A DNA stretch of 44,530 bases, taken from NCBI GenBank assembly GCA_017408405.1, contig JAFQUP010000010.1, positions 1 to 44,530 of the forward strand, in the 5' to 3' direction. Positions 22,017 to 34,761 of the stretch are shown here, piece after piece. The translations under genes and the position numbers were made by a program. The notes under the pieces are model-generated. The model did no database searches. It saw nothing but the letters and a program-made list of their open reading frames with translations, and was not told where the DNA came from. Every line of letters starts with the position of its first letter. Positions within the stretch are counted from its first letter, which is position 1. The DNA is from Thermoguttaceae bacterium (GTDB lineage: Bacteria; Planctomycetota; Planctomycetia; Pirellulales; Thermoguttaceae).

Positions 22017-25000
22017 TCATTCAATCTCTTCATATCGAAAAATTTGGAAAATGGAGCGGGCTGCGCCTTCAAAACCTCGAACCAGGGGTAAATCTTTTTT
22101 ACGGTCCTAACGAAACCGGAAAAACCACCCTAATGCAGTTTATTCGGACGATTTTCTACGGATTTTCGGACGAAAGGCTGGCCTACGCATACCAGGAAGA
22201 ACCCGAAAAAACCGGCGGCAGCATGACGCTCCTTACGCACCAAGGAATTCTAAATGCTCAAAGGCATCTCGTTTCATATCCCGCCGAAATTTCGGAAAAT
22301 AGTCTTTCAACAGGAAAAACGAAACTTAAATCTTCTTCCCCAAACCAGCGATACTCTGGAAAAAACGTATTTTCTGGTTCATCAGAAATTTCCGAACTTC
22401 CCTTTTTTTCCCAATTATCGTTTCGGGAACGTTTCAGGACACGAAATATTGAAGACGGTTTGATCCTAACCAACGACAAAGGGATTCGTCAGGATATTTT
22501 TCAGTGGAAAGAACTTCTTGAACTATCGAGAGATCATTCTCTGCGTGGAGAAACGGCGTCTCTCGAAATGGACGAAATTCTCTTCAACAGTATTTTCGCT
22601 CTGGGACTTCAGGAACTTCAGAAACTTTCCGTACTTGACTCTACGGAAGCTGCCAAACGGCTCTACGATTTAAGCACTGGAATCACTCGGCATTCAGTAG
22701 GAAATATCCTCATGAAACTTCAGCAGGCCCGAGAGCGGATTCTGACTCCGGGGGAAATTCCGGAAATTCTGAAAACTGAAGACCTTCAGTGGTGCGGAAA
22801 ATTCTTCTCCCCAATGCTCCTGAAAAAAAATTCAGAGGAAGGAAAAAAACGCGTTCACGCGATTCTGGAACTATGGAATTACCGCCAGCTTCTTCTCAAA
22901 CAGCAGGAAAATACCTTAACGCAAAACAAACAGTATCAAAAAATCCACTCCGAATTAACCTGCCTGGAAAACGATTCGAAAAAACTGGAAGAAGATATTC
23001 AGCAGCAAAAACACAAACTCCGAATCTTTGAAATTGCTTCCAATATCCAGAGTTTCTGGGAGAAAAGAGCCGACATTGACGCAAAAATCGTTGAATTTGG
23101 GGCTTCAACTCCTGAGTTAACCGATTTTTCTGACCGAAAGATCGAAATCCTTTCCGAAAATCGTGAAAAACTTGCTAAAATTCGACGGGAAACGAATGAG
23201 CTGAAACAAAAACGTTCAGAACTCCGTTCACTTCTCGAAGAACTGAAACAAAAAAAAGAAAGTATTTCCCTGAATTTGCCTCTTATCCAAAAAGCACCTG
23301 TTCTCGAAACTTTTTTTCAGCAGCAGGAATGGATTGAGACTCTTCGGGGAAGGCTTGACGATCTTTATCGTCAGCAAATGGATTCGGAAGCCCAATTGAC
23401 TATCGACTATCGGCGTCTTGGAATCCAGCTACCTGATTTCTCTAAAATTTCTCCTGAACAGCCAGTTGAAGAAATTTTCCCATACGACATACGCACACTG
23501 CGGTCTCTGAAAACTCCGTCCATTGAAATGAAACGAATCCGCAAACAGATTCATGCCGTGCGGAAACGCCGTTTTGAACTTTTGCGCAAGGCGGAAGAAT
23601 TTTCCTTGAAAATTGGCGCCTGTTTTAGGGCATGCCAGGAGCGAACCGCGACTCATCCTGAAGTTCAAACCTTACCGGGAATGACTGGATTTCCGCAAAT
23701 TTTTCTTCTCAACACTACGGAAAGTTTAGTACCCCAAGCAGCTCAAAACTCTCAGCACGAAAAAAATCGGGCTTTGAATGCCTTAAACTCAAACATCGTT
23801 CGTGAAATACCTGAGGAAATTCTTGCTTCGGGAAAAAATCCAAAGGCGTTACCACAGGAAACTCCTAGTTTTGAAAAAAACGCCAACCCACCTCAAATGG
23901 ACATAAATGCCGCTGCCCGATTTCTGGGGGAAGTTCTTGGGGCCGGTCGCCGTTCAGAGATCCATCTCCAGCAATTAAACCAGGCTCTCGTGAATCTGGC
24001 AAAATACGAAAAAGAAAAAACTCAAAAATCGCAAAGGCAGATTCTGTCCATTCACGAATTGGCTCTGCGGGGTGGTCTCTTCACCTTCGGTTTAACGCTG
24101 GTCCTTTTTGAACTCCTGCGTTTAACCGGACTTTTGGGAAATGGAGGAGGAATCGTTCATTTTCTCTTCTTCCTTCTCGGATTCGCAATGTGCCTGGGAA
24201 CTTTCATCTGGCAATTTGCCGCGAAACAAAAACTGAATAAAGAATTCCTGAAACTGGACGATTCTCTCGAAAACGCGTACCAGCAGCGTGACCGCCTTCT
24301 GCGGCTGACTTTTGAAGAACGTGAACGTGAAATCGCAAAACTTTCGTCGGATGAACTTCTGGAATTGACGAAAGAAGAAATGACGAAACTCATTCTGAAA
24401 ATGGAATTTTTAGAAAATGAGCTGAAGGAAATGGAAACTGCCAGTTCCGCTCAAGCTCAAAAAGAAGCGCTACTAAAAGAGGCCGAACATCATGCGGAAA
24501 GACTGAGGAAACTGCGGGAAAATTTCATCCAGGCACAAAAAAGAAGAGAAAAAGTACTCATTTCCCTAAATTTGCCTGAAAATTGGAAAACGTCAAACAT
24601 TCGTCACCTGATCGACGCGGCAGACAGAATCCGTGAACTTTGGCGAAGACGAAGCCGTGACCTGGAAGATTTCACCCTTTATTCCCAGGAACTGAAACTG
24701 CTCGTTGAACGATTGGAAAACCTTTTGCCGCTGTTCGGAAAAAACTGCCGACAGGAACTCAAAGGAAATGACGAGCGTTTTCCATTCATAAATCAGGTTT
24801 TCTCGGAAATGAAAAGCAGATTAGAAAATGAAATAACGCGTGGAAAAGAAGCGGAAATGCTCGAAAAAAAGATCGCGGAAATCCGTTCTCGTCTGCGAAA
24901 AATCAATGTGGAGGGCGAAAAAAAACACCAAATTCGCGCCAAAATTCTCGAACTCTCCGAAATTCAAAACGAAAAAGCACTTCAAACTGCTCTGGAAAAA

Positions 25001-25780
25001 TTGTCCGTAATTCAGGAACTGCGCGCCAAACGAAGAGAACTGCAAAAAACTATCGATCAGGCACTTGATTTCTCATGCTCGGAATCAATGCTTTGGGAAG
25101 TTTACGAAAAACATTCTCCTGAACAGATTTTAGAAAAAAAGAAAATCCTGACCAACGCTCTGGCGGAAAACGAATTCCAACTCGCTTCCGCCCAAAAAAG
25201 GAGTCTTGAATGCCGTGCGATCATTGAAAAAATCATCGCGGATGATTCCCCAATTCGGATTCAATTCGAACTCTCAAGAACGAATGCCCAAATTGGTCAT
25301 GCCGTGAACTCTTGGCGCGTTTTCGCGATGACTCAGCGGCTCATCGAGACCATCCTGAAAACCTACCAGCAGAAACGTCAGCCGCGAACTTTGGAAAGAG
25401 CATCCCGATTCATGCGCCAGATGACTGATGGAAAATACGAACGTGTCTGGACTCCGATTGACGAAGACCTCCTCTTCATTCAACGAACTGACGGACACAT
25501 CTTTTCCACGGAACAGCTCTCAATGGGCACGAAAGAATTGCTCTACCTCGCTATCCGACTCGCTTTAGCGGAAGAGTACCGTCAACAAAATATGGCTCTC
25601 CCGATTATTCTGGATGACGTGCTGGTCAATTTTGACCGTCAAAGAGCTGCTGCCGCCGCCAAGGTTCTCACCGAATTCGCGGACCAGGATAATCAAATTC
25701 TGTTCTTCACGAGCCATGAACACATTCGGGAAATATTCATGAAAGAAAATGCGCTCATATGCGACATGGAAAAAAATTAA
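22013..25780 (+). CDS. SbcC/YhaN-like AAA ATPase with central membrane hairpin (1255 aa)
   Basis: SMC/Rad50-type protein. The N-terminal Walker A is GPNETGKTTLMQF (about residues 30-42), followed by FYGFSDE. Long coiled coils occupy about 270-470 and 740-1090. In the middle a membrane hairpin (about residues 682-732: two hydrophobic stretches around GLFTFGLTLVLFELLRL and FLFFLLGFAMCLGTFIW) takes the place of the Rad50 zinc hook. YhaN-like proteins are known to carry such a hairpin. The signature QLSMGTKELLYLAIRLAL, the Walker B PIILDDVLVNFD and the D-loop are intact. ATP-driven opening of DNA ends is expected, near the membrane. It is coupled to the upstream phosphoesterase gene. Confidence 0.85.
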   Translation: MIIQSLHIEKFGKWSGLRLQNLEPGVNLFYGPNETGKTTLMQFIRTIFYGFSDERLAYAYQEEPEKTGGSMTLLTHQGILNAQRHLVSYPAEISENSLSTGKTKLKSSSPNQRYSGKNVFSGSSEISELPFFSQLSFRERFRTRNIEDGLILTNDKGIRQDIFQWKELLELSRDHSLRGETASLEMDEILFNSIFALGLQELQKLSVLDSTEAAKRLYDLSTGITRHSVGNILMKLQQARERILTPGEIPEILKTEDLQWCGKFFSPMLLKKNSEEGKKRVHAILELWNYRQLLLKQQENTLTQNKQYQKIHSELTCLENDSKKLEEDIQQQKHKLRIFEIASNIQSFWEKRADIDAKIVEFGASTPELTDFSDRKIEILSENREKLAKIRRETNELKQKRSELRSLLEELKQKKESISLNLPLIQKAPVLETFFQQQEWIETLRGRLDDLYRQQMDSEAQLTIDYRRLGIQLPDFSKISPEQPVEEIFPYDIRTLRSLKTPSIEMKRIRKQIHAVRKRRFELLRKAEEFSLKIGACFRACQERTATHPEVQTLPGMTGFPQIFLLNTTESLVPQAAQNSQHEKNRALNALNSNIVREIPEEILASGKNPKALPQETPSFEKNANPPQMDINAAARFLGEVLGAGRRSEIHLQQLNQALVNLAKYEKEKTQKSQRQILSIHELALRGGLFTFGLTLVLFELLRLTGLLGNGGGIVHFLFFLLGFAMCLGTFIWQFAAKQKLNKEFLKLDDSLENAYQQRDRLLRLTFEEREREIAKLSSDELLELTKEEMTKLILKMEFLENELKEMETASSAQAQKEALLKEAEHHAERLRKLRENFIQAQKRREKVLISLNLPENWKTSNIRHLIDAADRIRELWRRRSRDLEDFTLYSQELKLLVERLENLLPLFGKNCRQELKGNDERFPFINQVFSEMKSRLENEITRGKEAEMLEKKIAEIRSRLRKINVEGEKKHQIRAKILELSEIQNEKALQTALEKLSVIQELRAKRRELQKTIDQALDFSCSESMLWEVYEKHSPEQILEKKKILTNALAENEFQLASAQKRSLECRAIIEKIIADDSPIRIQFELSRTNAQIGHAVNSWRVFAMTQRLIETILKTYQQKRQPRTLERASRFMRQMTDGKYERVWTPIDEDLLFIQRTDGHIFSTEQLSMGTKELLYLAIRLALAEEYRQQNMALPIILDDVLVNFDRQRAAAAAKVLTEFADQDNQILFFTSHEHIREIFMKENALICDMEKN

Positions 25781-25983
25781 CACTAAACCTTTTTTATTCT
25801 TTCATTTTTCACGAATATTCGGTAAAATTCTTTTGACCTCGTAAAATTTTATGAATGGAGGGTAAACTAAATGACGATTACCTGAAATGAAATAGTATGC
25901 GATACGTCAAACGGAAATTTCCCTATCCGGTTCCGCGGAACGCATTCGCGGTATTTTCTTTTAAAACAATTAAAGAGTAAGCC

Positions 25984-27312
25984 ATGGCACAGGAACCTGA
26001 ACATCGAAAACTGAATATTCCAGAATTTAAAAAAGGCGAATCAACTTGGTGGGTCCAGGGGAAAGACACAAAATCTACCTCTTCACGGCGAAAAGCCGCA
26101 AAATTACGTTTTTATTGGGTAATATTCATTTCACTAATGCTGACGATTTTCGGCGGCGCCGTTTTTTTGGCTATCGGCTATTGGATTTACGCCGCTTTTG
26201 GCCCAAAAGAGTGTGACCTGTTCACGCCTAAAGCTGAAATAGTCAAAACGTTCAAAACTGAGCATGAAGGAACTATTCAGAAATTGTCTTACTCACCGGA
26301 AGGACTTTTCCTCATCTCTGCCTCTGATGACTCTTCCGCTCTGCTCATGAACGCCGAAACGGGCGAAGTCCTGCGCCAAATGAAAGGACATCAGCAGGGC
26401 ATTACTTCCATGGCTGTCATTTCTCTGCTCTCCCAATCCCGAATGGAAGATGCCCGAAATGATCCGCAGCTGGCTCTTTCCGCTCTCCGAATCCTTACCG
26501 GGAGTAAAGACACCCGCGCGATCCTTTGGAATCCGGAATTGAATCCGCCCATTCAGCAGCGTCTTGGCGATGAAGACAACGCCCTTAAGGAAATCGATAA
26601 TATCTTTGAAATTCCTCCAGGACACACGAAAGCGATTACCTCTGTCGCTCTCAGCAGTGATGGAAGATACGCTTTGACCGGCGGAATGGACAATCGCTTC
26701 TTTTTGTGGGATACTCTAAACCGCTCACTCGTGAAAAAAGATTCGGATAACGTGGAAGAATTTGGACTCGGAACCGATTTGGCCTTGCCGCATACCGGCC
26801 CCGTGACGGCACTTGCCTTTAATCCGGATGGAAACAGTTACGTTTCCGGAAGTGAAGACTGCCTGATCAAAATCTGGGATAGCAACTCGGACGATCTCAA
26901 CCAAACTTTCAGCGGACACAATTCCGCGGTAACTCTGCTTCAATTCGGAAACGCTGGAAAAACCCTCCTTTCCGCAAGTCGGGATCAGCGTATTTTGCTA
27001 TGGGATCTGATTACCGGAAAAAGAAAGCAAATCTTTTCCTCAGAAAATGAAGTTGAATCCGCGATCCTTTCACCAAACGAAAAGTACGTCATCGGAACCA
27101 TGTTCGAGAATTCCGCGGTTCTGTGGGACGTTCAAAGCGGCGATAAACTGCTCCAGTTCGTTGCGCCGGGGCAAATTACGGCTTTGGCTCTCAGCCCAAT
27201 GACGACTGAAGATGGGATTCCACTTTATCTGGCCGCAGCCACTTCCGAAGGAATAATTGTGATTTTCAGTACTGAAAGCAAACTGGAAACCATTCGAAGT
27301 AAACTAAACTGA
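25984..27312 (+). CDS. Membrane-anchored WD40 beta-propeller protein (442 aa)
   Basis: A basic N-terminus is followed by one membrane helix at about residues 40-66 (FYWVIFISLMLTIFGGAVFL). The rest is a beta-propeller of about seven WD40 repeats with typical ends: LISASDDSSALLMN, LTGSKDTRAILWN, LTGGMDNRFFLWD, VSGSEDCLIKIWD, LSASRDQRILLWD and an extra-long blade near residue 150. The propeller would be outside the cytoplasm and act as a protein-binding platform. The ATG at 25984 lies 203 bases after the SMC-like gene and the stop 65 bases before priA, so it may be co-transcribed with priA. No kinase or other effector domain is present. Confidence 0.8.
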   Translation: MAQEPEHRKLNIPEFKKGESTWWVQGKDTKSTSSRRKAAKLRFYWVIFISLMLTIFGGAVFLAIGYWIYAAFGPKECDLFTPKAEIVKTFKTEHEGTIQKLSYSPEGLFLISASDDSSALLMNAETGEVLRQMKGHQQGITSMAVISLLSQSRMEDARNDPQLALSALRILTGSKDTRAILWNPELNPPIQQRLGDEDNALKEIDNIFEIPPGHTKAITSVALSSDGRYALTGGMDNRFFLWDTLNRSLVKKDSDNVEEFGLGTDLALPHTGPVTALAFNPDGNSYVSGSEDCLIKIWDSNSDDLNQTFSGHNSAVTLLQFGNAGKTLLSASRDQRILLWDLITGKRKQIFSSENEVESAILSPNEKYVIGTMFENSAVLWDVQSGDKLLQFVAPGQITALALSPMTTEDGIPLYLAAATSEGIIVIFSTESKLETIRSKLN

Positions 27313-27377
27313 AAACGGAACCTTTACTGCTTAAATTCCGTTAATAAACGAATGTTTCCAAAAAATTTGGGCTGTTT

Positions 27378-29789
27378 ATGGACGACCAATTTTACCTTTT
27401 TGATCCGGAACCTCAACCGCGTCAGCCATGGAACGATGAAACGGAAGATGAAATCCACGCGGTAAGCGTAGTTTTTCCCGAAGGTATCGAGAAACCGCTG
27501 GATTACGCGATTCCTCCAGCCTGGATTGGCAAAGTCCAAAAAGGAATGAGACTTGAAGTTCCATTAGGAAAATCCAATCGACCAATGGAGGTTTTCTGTG
27601 TTGACGTTCACACGGTTTCCGCCTCGCGCGTAAAACTAAAGTTCGCATCAAAGATTCTGGACGAAAAACCGCTCCTTTCATCAACAATGCTTGAACTGAC
27701 GCGATGGATCAGCGACTACTGGCTCTGTCCATGGGGAACAGTTCTTCAAAGTGTTCTTCCGGCAGGAGTTCGCGACCAGGCGGGAACCCGTTTAACGCTC
27801 CTTCTTTCGCTTTCGCCAAAGGGAAAACGCGCGCTTGAACTTCGACGCGAAGAAACGCGTGAGGAACGAAAACCGTTAAGTTACGCCAATCACGAAACGA
27901 TTGAAACGGCTCAAAAAAAAGCGGCTTTGGCTCATTCCGCGATACCGGAGGAACTTCGGATCACTCCCACTCAGGAAAAGCTGCTGAAAACTCTGGAACT
28001 TTGGGGAAAACCTCTCTCTTCAGAAGAATTGATCCGGCGGTCAAATGTCTCTTACGGCCCCTTGAAATTACTTCGGGAGCGCGGTTTCATTCTGTCGCAC
28101 CAGGCAAGGGTTCGAACAGGAGCAGGGGATTACTCGCCAACAGCCGATTCTTGCCGACAGGACCTGAAACTTAATTCAGAACAGGAAAACGCAATGCTTC
28201 GAATCCGTGAGGCCCTTCACGAACGAAAAGCTCCTCGCCCAATTCTTCTTCACGGTGTTACTGGAAGCGGAAAAACGGAAGTTTATGTTCACGCTATCCG
28301 TGAAACCGTACGGACGGGGCGACAGGCAATTGTCCTGGTTCCTGAAATCTCACTTACTCCGCAAACGGTCCAAAGGTTCAAAAGCCGATTTGAAAATATC
28401 GCGGTCCTTCACAGTCATCTGACCGACGCGCAGCGTCACGACGAATGGCAAAGAATCCTTAATGGGGATGTTGAGGTCGTCATTGGGGCACGAAGCGCGG
28501 TCTTTGCCCCTACGCCAAGACTGGGGTTAATCATCATCGACGAAGAACATGAAACCAGTTTTAAACAGGATTCAATGGCACCGCGCTATCATGCCCGGGA
28601 CGTAGCCATTCAGCGGGGCAAAATGGAAAACGCGCTGGTAATTCTCGGTTCTGCCACCCCGTCATTGGAAACATGGTATCAGGCAATGCGGAGTAATTAC
28701 GAACGTCTTCCGCTCACTCGAAGGGTTAAAGACCGGAAATTGCCTGACGTCTCAACAGTAGACCTGAGAATTCGAGACCAGTTCTCAAACGGAGCAATTG
28801 GCCGTAAACTTCATATGGCGATGGATCGGTGTCTTCGGGAAAAACAGCAGATGATTCTTCTCCTCAATCGGCGCGGTTTTTCCACGCATATTCAATGCCC
28901 TGCCTGCGGAGCGGTTCTTTCCTGCCCGCACTGTGAAATTTCGCTTACCCACCATCGCACGACTGGAGAAGTCATCTGTCACTACTGCGACTATCACTCA
29001 TCCGCGCCAACGAACTGTCCTCAATGCCAAAGTCCTCAGATTCGCTATTCCGGGATGGGAACGCAGAAACTTGAAGTCGAAATCCAAACGCGTTTCCCCC
29101 AGGCGCGTGTCTTGCGCATGGACACGGATTCCATGCAGGCAAGAGGCGCACACGAAAAAGCGTTCGCTCAATTTCGGGCAGGAGAAATCGATATTCTCCT
29201 CGGTACCCAAATGATCGCGAAAGGTTTGGATTTTCCAAACGTAACGCTCGTGGGAGTCATCAACGCCGACACCGCGCTTCATCTGCCTGATTTCAGGGCG
29301 GAAGAACGAACGTTTCACCTCATTACTCAGGTGGCCGGAAGAACCGGACGCGGTGATTCCGAAGGAACGGTTCTCGTTCAGTCTTTTCAGCCGGAAAACG
29401 CTGCGATTCAATTCGCCTGCCGCCATGACTATCTTGGATTTGCCCAGTACGCGTTACCGTTACGGCACACTCTGAAATATCCGCCATACGGAGAATTGGC
29501 GCGAATCGTAGTTCGAGGAACGAACGAAGAAAAAACGAAAGCCGCGGCGGACTTAATCGCACGGCGGATACGTCACGAAATGGAATCAGCTCAAGCCGTT
29601 GAAGGGCGAGTTTTAGGTCCTGCTCCGTGTCCAGTCGTTAAACTGCGCGATTTTTATCGTTTCCATATTCAGGCCCACGCCGCGCGGCGGTCCGTTTTAA
29701 CGGAGGTACTGAATCGTGCCCGATACGAGTTAAAGATTGATTCGGACATTCAATGGATCATTGACCTGGATCCAATCGCGATGCTTTAA
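27378..29789 (+). CDS. priA: PriA, primosomal replication restart helicase
   Basis: Restarts stalled replication forks by 3'-to-5' unwinding and DnaB loading. The 3'-DNA-binding domain is at residues 30-130 and a winged-helix-like region is near 200-240. The helicase has Walker A GVTGSGKTEVYVH (about 293-305), DEEH (Walker B) and GSATPS (motif III). The zinc-binding cysteines follow: CPACGAVLSCPHCE and CHYCDYHSSAPTNCPQC. The C-terminal helicase domain has QMIAKGLDFPNVTLVG and QVAGRTGRG. Length 803 aa is typical (732 in E. coli). All key motifs are intact. It is 65 bases downstream of the WD40 gene and ends before the terminator at 29850. Confidence 0.95.
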   Translation: MDDQFYLFDPEPQPRQPWNDETEDEIHAVSVVFPEGIEKPLDYAIPPAWIGKVQKGMRLEVPLGKSNRPMEVFCVDVHTVSASRVKLKFASKILDEKPLLSSTMLELTRWISDYWLCPWGTVLQSVLPAGVRDQAGTRLTLLLSLSPKGKRALELRREETREERKPLSYANHETIETAQKKAALAHSAIPEELRITPTQEKLLKTLELWGKPLSSEELIRRSNVSYGPLKLLRERGFILSHQARVRTGAGDYSPTADSCRQDLKLNSEQENAMLRIREALHERKAPRPILLHGVTGSGKTEVYVHAIRETVRTGRQAIVLVPEISLTPQTVQRFKSRFENIAVLHSHLTDAQRHDEWQRILNGDVEVVIGARSAVFAPTPRLGLIIIDEEHETSFKQDSMAPRYHARDVAIQRGKMENALVILGSATPSLETWYQAMRSNYERLPLTRRVKDRKLPDVSTVDLRIRDQFSNGAIGRKLHMAMDRCLREKQQMILLLNRRGFSTHIQCPACGAVLSCPHCEISLTHHRTTGEVICHYCDYHSSAPTNCPQCQSPQIRYSGMGTQKLEVEIQTRFPQARVLRMDTDSMQARGAHEKAFAQFRAGEIDILLGTQMIAKGLDFPNVTLVGVINADTALHLPDFRAEERTFHLITQVAGRTGRGDSEGTVLVQSFQPENAAIQFACRHDYLGFAQYALPLRHTLKYPPYGELARIVVRGTNEEKTKAAADLIARRIRHEMESAQAVEGRVLGPAPCPVVKLRDFYRFHIQAHAARRSVLTEVLNRARYELKIDSDIQWIIDLDPIAML

Positions 29790-29849
29790 AAATCAGGAAA
29801 ACCGTTCTTCAAAGATTTACGGCTATTAAGAAATTTATTCCCCAAAAAC

Positions 29850-29881
29850 AAGCGGCAGAAAACTGCCGCTTAAATTTTTTG
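29850..29881 (+). terminator. Terminator of priA, possibly bidirectional
   Basis: AAGCGGCAG (29850-29858), loop AAAA, CTGCCGCTT (29863-29871), then TAAATTTTTTG. The gene beyond is on the opposite strand, so this separates converging transcripts. Confidence 0.8.
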
Positions 29882-29957
29882 TTCCAGCCAGAGCCAGGGA
29901 AAGAATTAGGGCAGTGAGACACGAAACCCGTTCAGCGTCTCGCTGCCGCGCTCAAAC

Positions 29958-33551
<3,594 letters not shown>

Positions 33552-34685
33552 ATGCTGGAAAATTTTGGAAATAAAAAACTTGGCTTCGGAATGATGCGCC
33601 TGCCGCAGTTTGGTGAAAATTTCGAACAAATCGACACGGCCCAGACCTGCCAAATGGTCGATATGTTCCTGGAACGCGGATTCACGTACTTCGATACCGC
33701 CTGGATGTACTGCGGATTCAAAAGTGAAGATACTGTTAAAGAAGTGCTCACGAAGCGGCACTCGCGGGAAAGTTTCACACTAACGACAAAACTCCACGGC
33801 GGATTCATTCAATCCAAAGCGGATCGCGATAAAATTTTTGAAACGCAGTTGAAAAAAACCGGAGTGGAATACTTCGACTACTACCTGATTCATGATGTCG
33901 GAGTGGACCACTACGAACTTTATCAGCGTCTTGAATGTTTCGAATGGCTCATGCGGAAAAAAGAGCAGGGGTTGGTGAGACATGCCGGGTTTTCATTTCA
34001 CGATAGCGCGCAGTGTCTTGACCGGGTTTTAACGGAGCAGCCTGAAATGGAATTTGTTCAGCTTCAGGTCAATTACCTTGACTGGGAAAATCCGGGAATC
34101 CAATCCCGTTTATGCTGCGAAACGGCCGAAAAGCACGGTAAACCTGTTATCGTCATGGAACCGGTAAAAGGCGGAACACTCGTAGACATTCCGGAAGAAG
34201 CCCAACGCATTCTCCGTGCCCGTGATCCTCAAATGTCCATCCCTTCCTGGGCAATCCGTTTTGCCGCAAGCCATGACTGCGTGAAACTCGTTCTCAGCGG
34301 GATGAGTAATCTGGCGCAGGTTGACGACAATACGCGATTCATGTCCGATTTCGTGCCGCTGAATGAAGAAGATTTCAAGGCAATTGAACAGACGGTTGAA
34401 ATCATCAATAGAAATATCGCGATTCCATGTACCGCTTGTGGTTACTGCGTGGACGGCTGTCCGCGAAATATCGCGATCCCGCGTTACTTCTCACTCTTCA
34501 ACGCGGATAAACAGGAAATTCCAGGTAAAGAATGGCAGCCGCAGGCTGAATACTATGATCGTCTCACGCAGATTTTCGGGAAAGCCGGCGACTGCGTGGA
34601 ATGTGGACAGTGCGAAAGCGTTTGTCCACAGCACCTGCCGATTATTCAGTATTTAAAAGAAGTGGCCGAGTATTTCGGAAACTAA
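33552..34685 (+). CDS. Aldo/keto reductase with C-terminal 4Fe-4S ferredoxin domain
   Basis: An NADPH-dependent barrel enzyme. The catalytic tetrad of the superfamily is visible: Asp in FDTAWMY, Tyr in the same stretch, Lys in LTTKLHG and His in YYLIHDVG. Residues about 280-377 form a ferredoxin-like domain with two cysteine clusters, CTACGYCVDGCPRNIAIP and CVECGQCESVCPQ, for two 4Fe-4S centres. Such fused enzymes are widespread in anaerobes, including gut bacteria, and probably couple ferredoxin to substrate reduction; the substrate is not known. It lies 76 bases upstream of the GHL10 gene on the same strand, so the three plus-strand genes 33552-38614 may form one transcript. Confidence 0.9.
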   Translation: MLENFGNKKLGFGMMRLPQFGENFEQIDTAQTCQMVDMFLERGFTYFDTAWMYCGFKSEDTVKEVLTKRHSRESFTLTTKLHGGFIQSKADRDKIFETQLKKTGVEYFDYYLIHDVGVDHYELYQRLECFEWLMRKKEQGLVRHAGFSFHDSAQCLDRVLTEQPEMEFVQLQVNYLDWENPGIQSRLCCETAEKHGKPVIVMEPVKGGTLVDIPEEAQRILRARDPQMSIPSWAIRFAASHDCVKLVLSGMSNLAQVDDNTRFMSDFVPLNEEDFKAIEQTVEIINRNIAIPCTACGYCVDGCPRNIAIPRYFSLFNADKQEIPGKEWQPQAEYYDRLTQIFGKAGDCVECGQCESVCPQHLPIIQYLKEVAEYFGN

Positions 34686-34761
34686 CGCGATCTTTACGTC
34701 CTGCCATACCCCATCCCCTGCATATTTTCCCGCCTTATCCTATTTTACGAAGGATTTTCCC

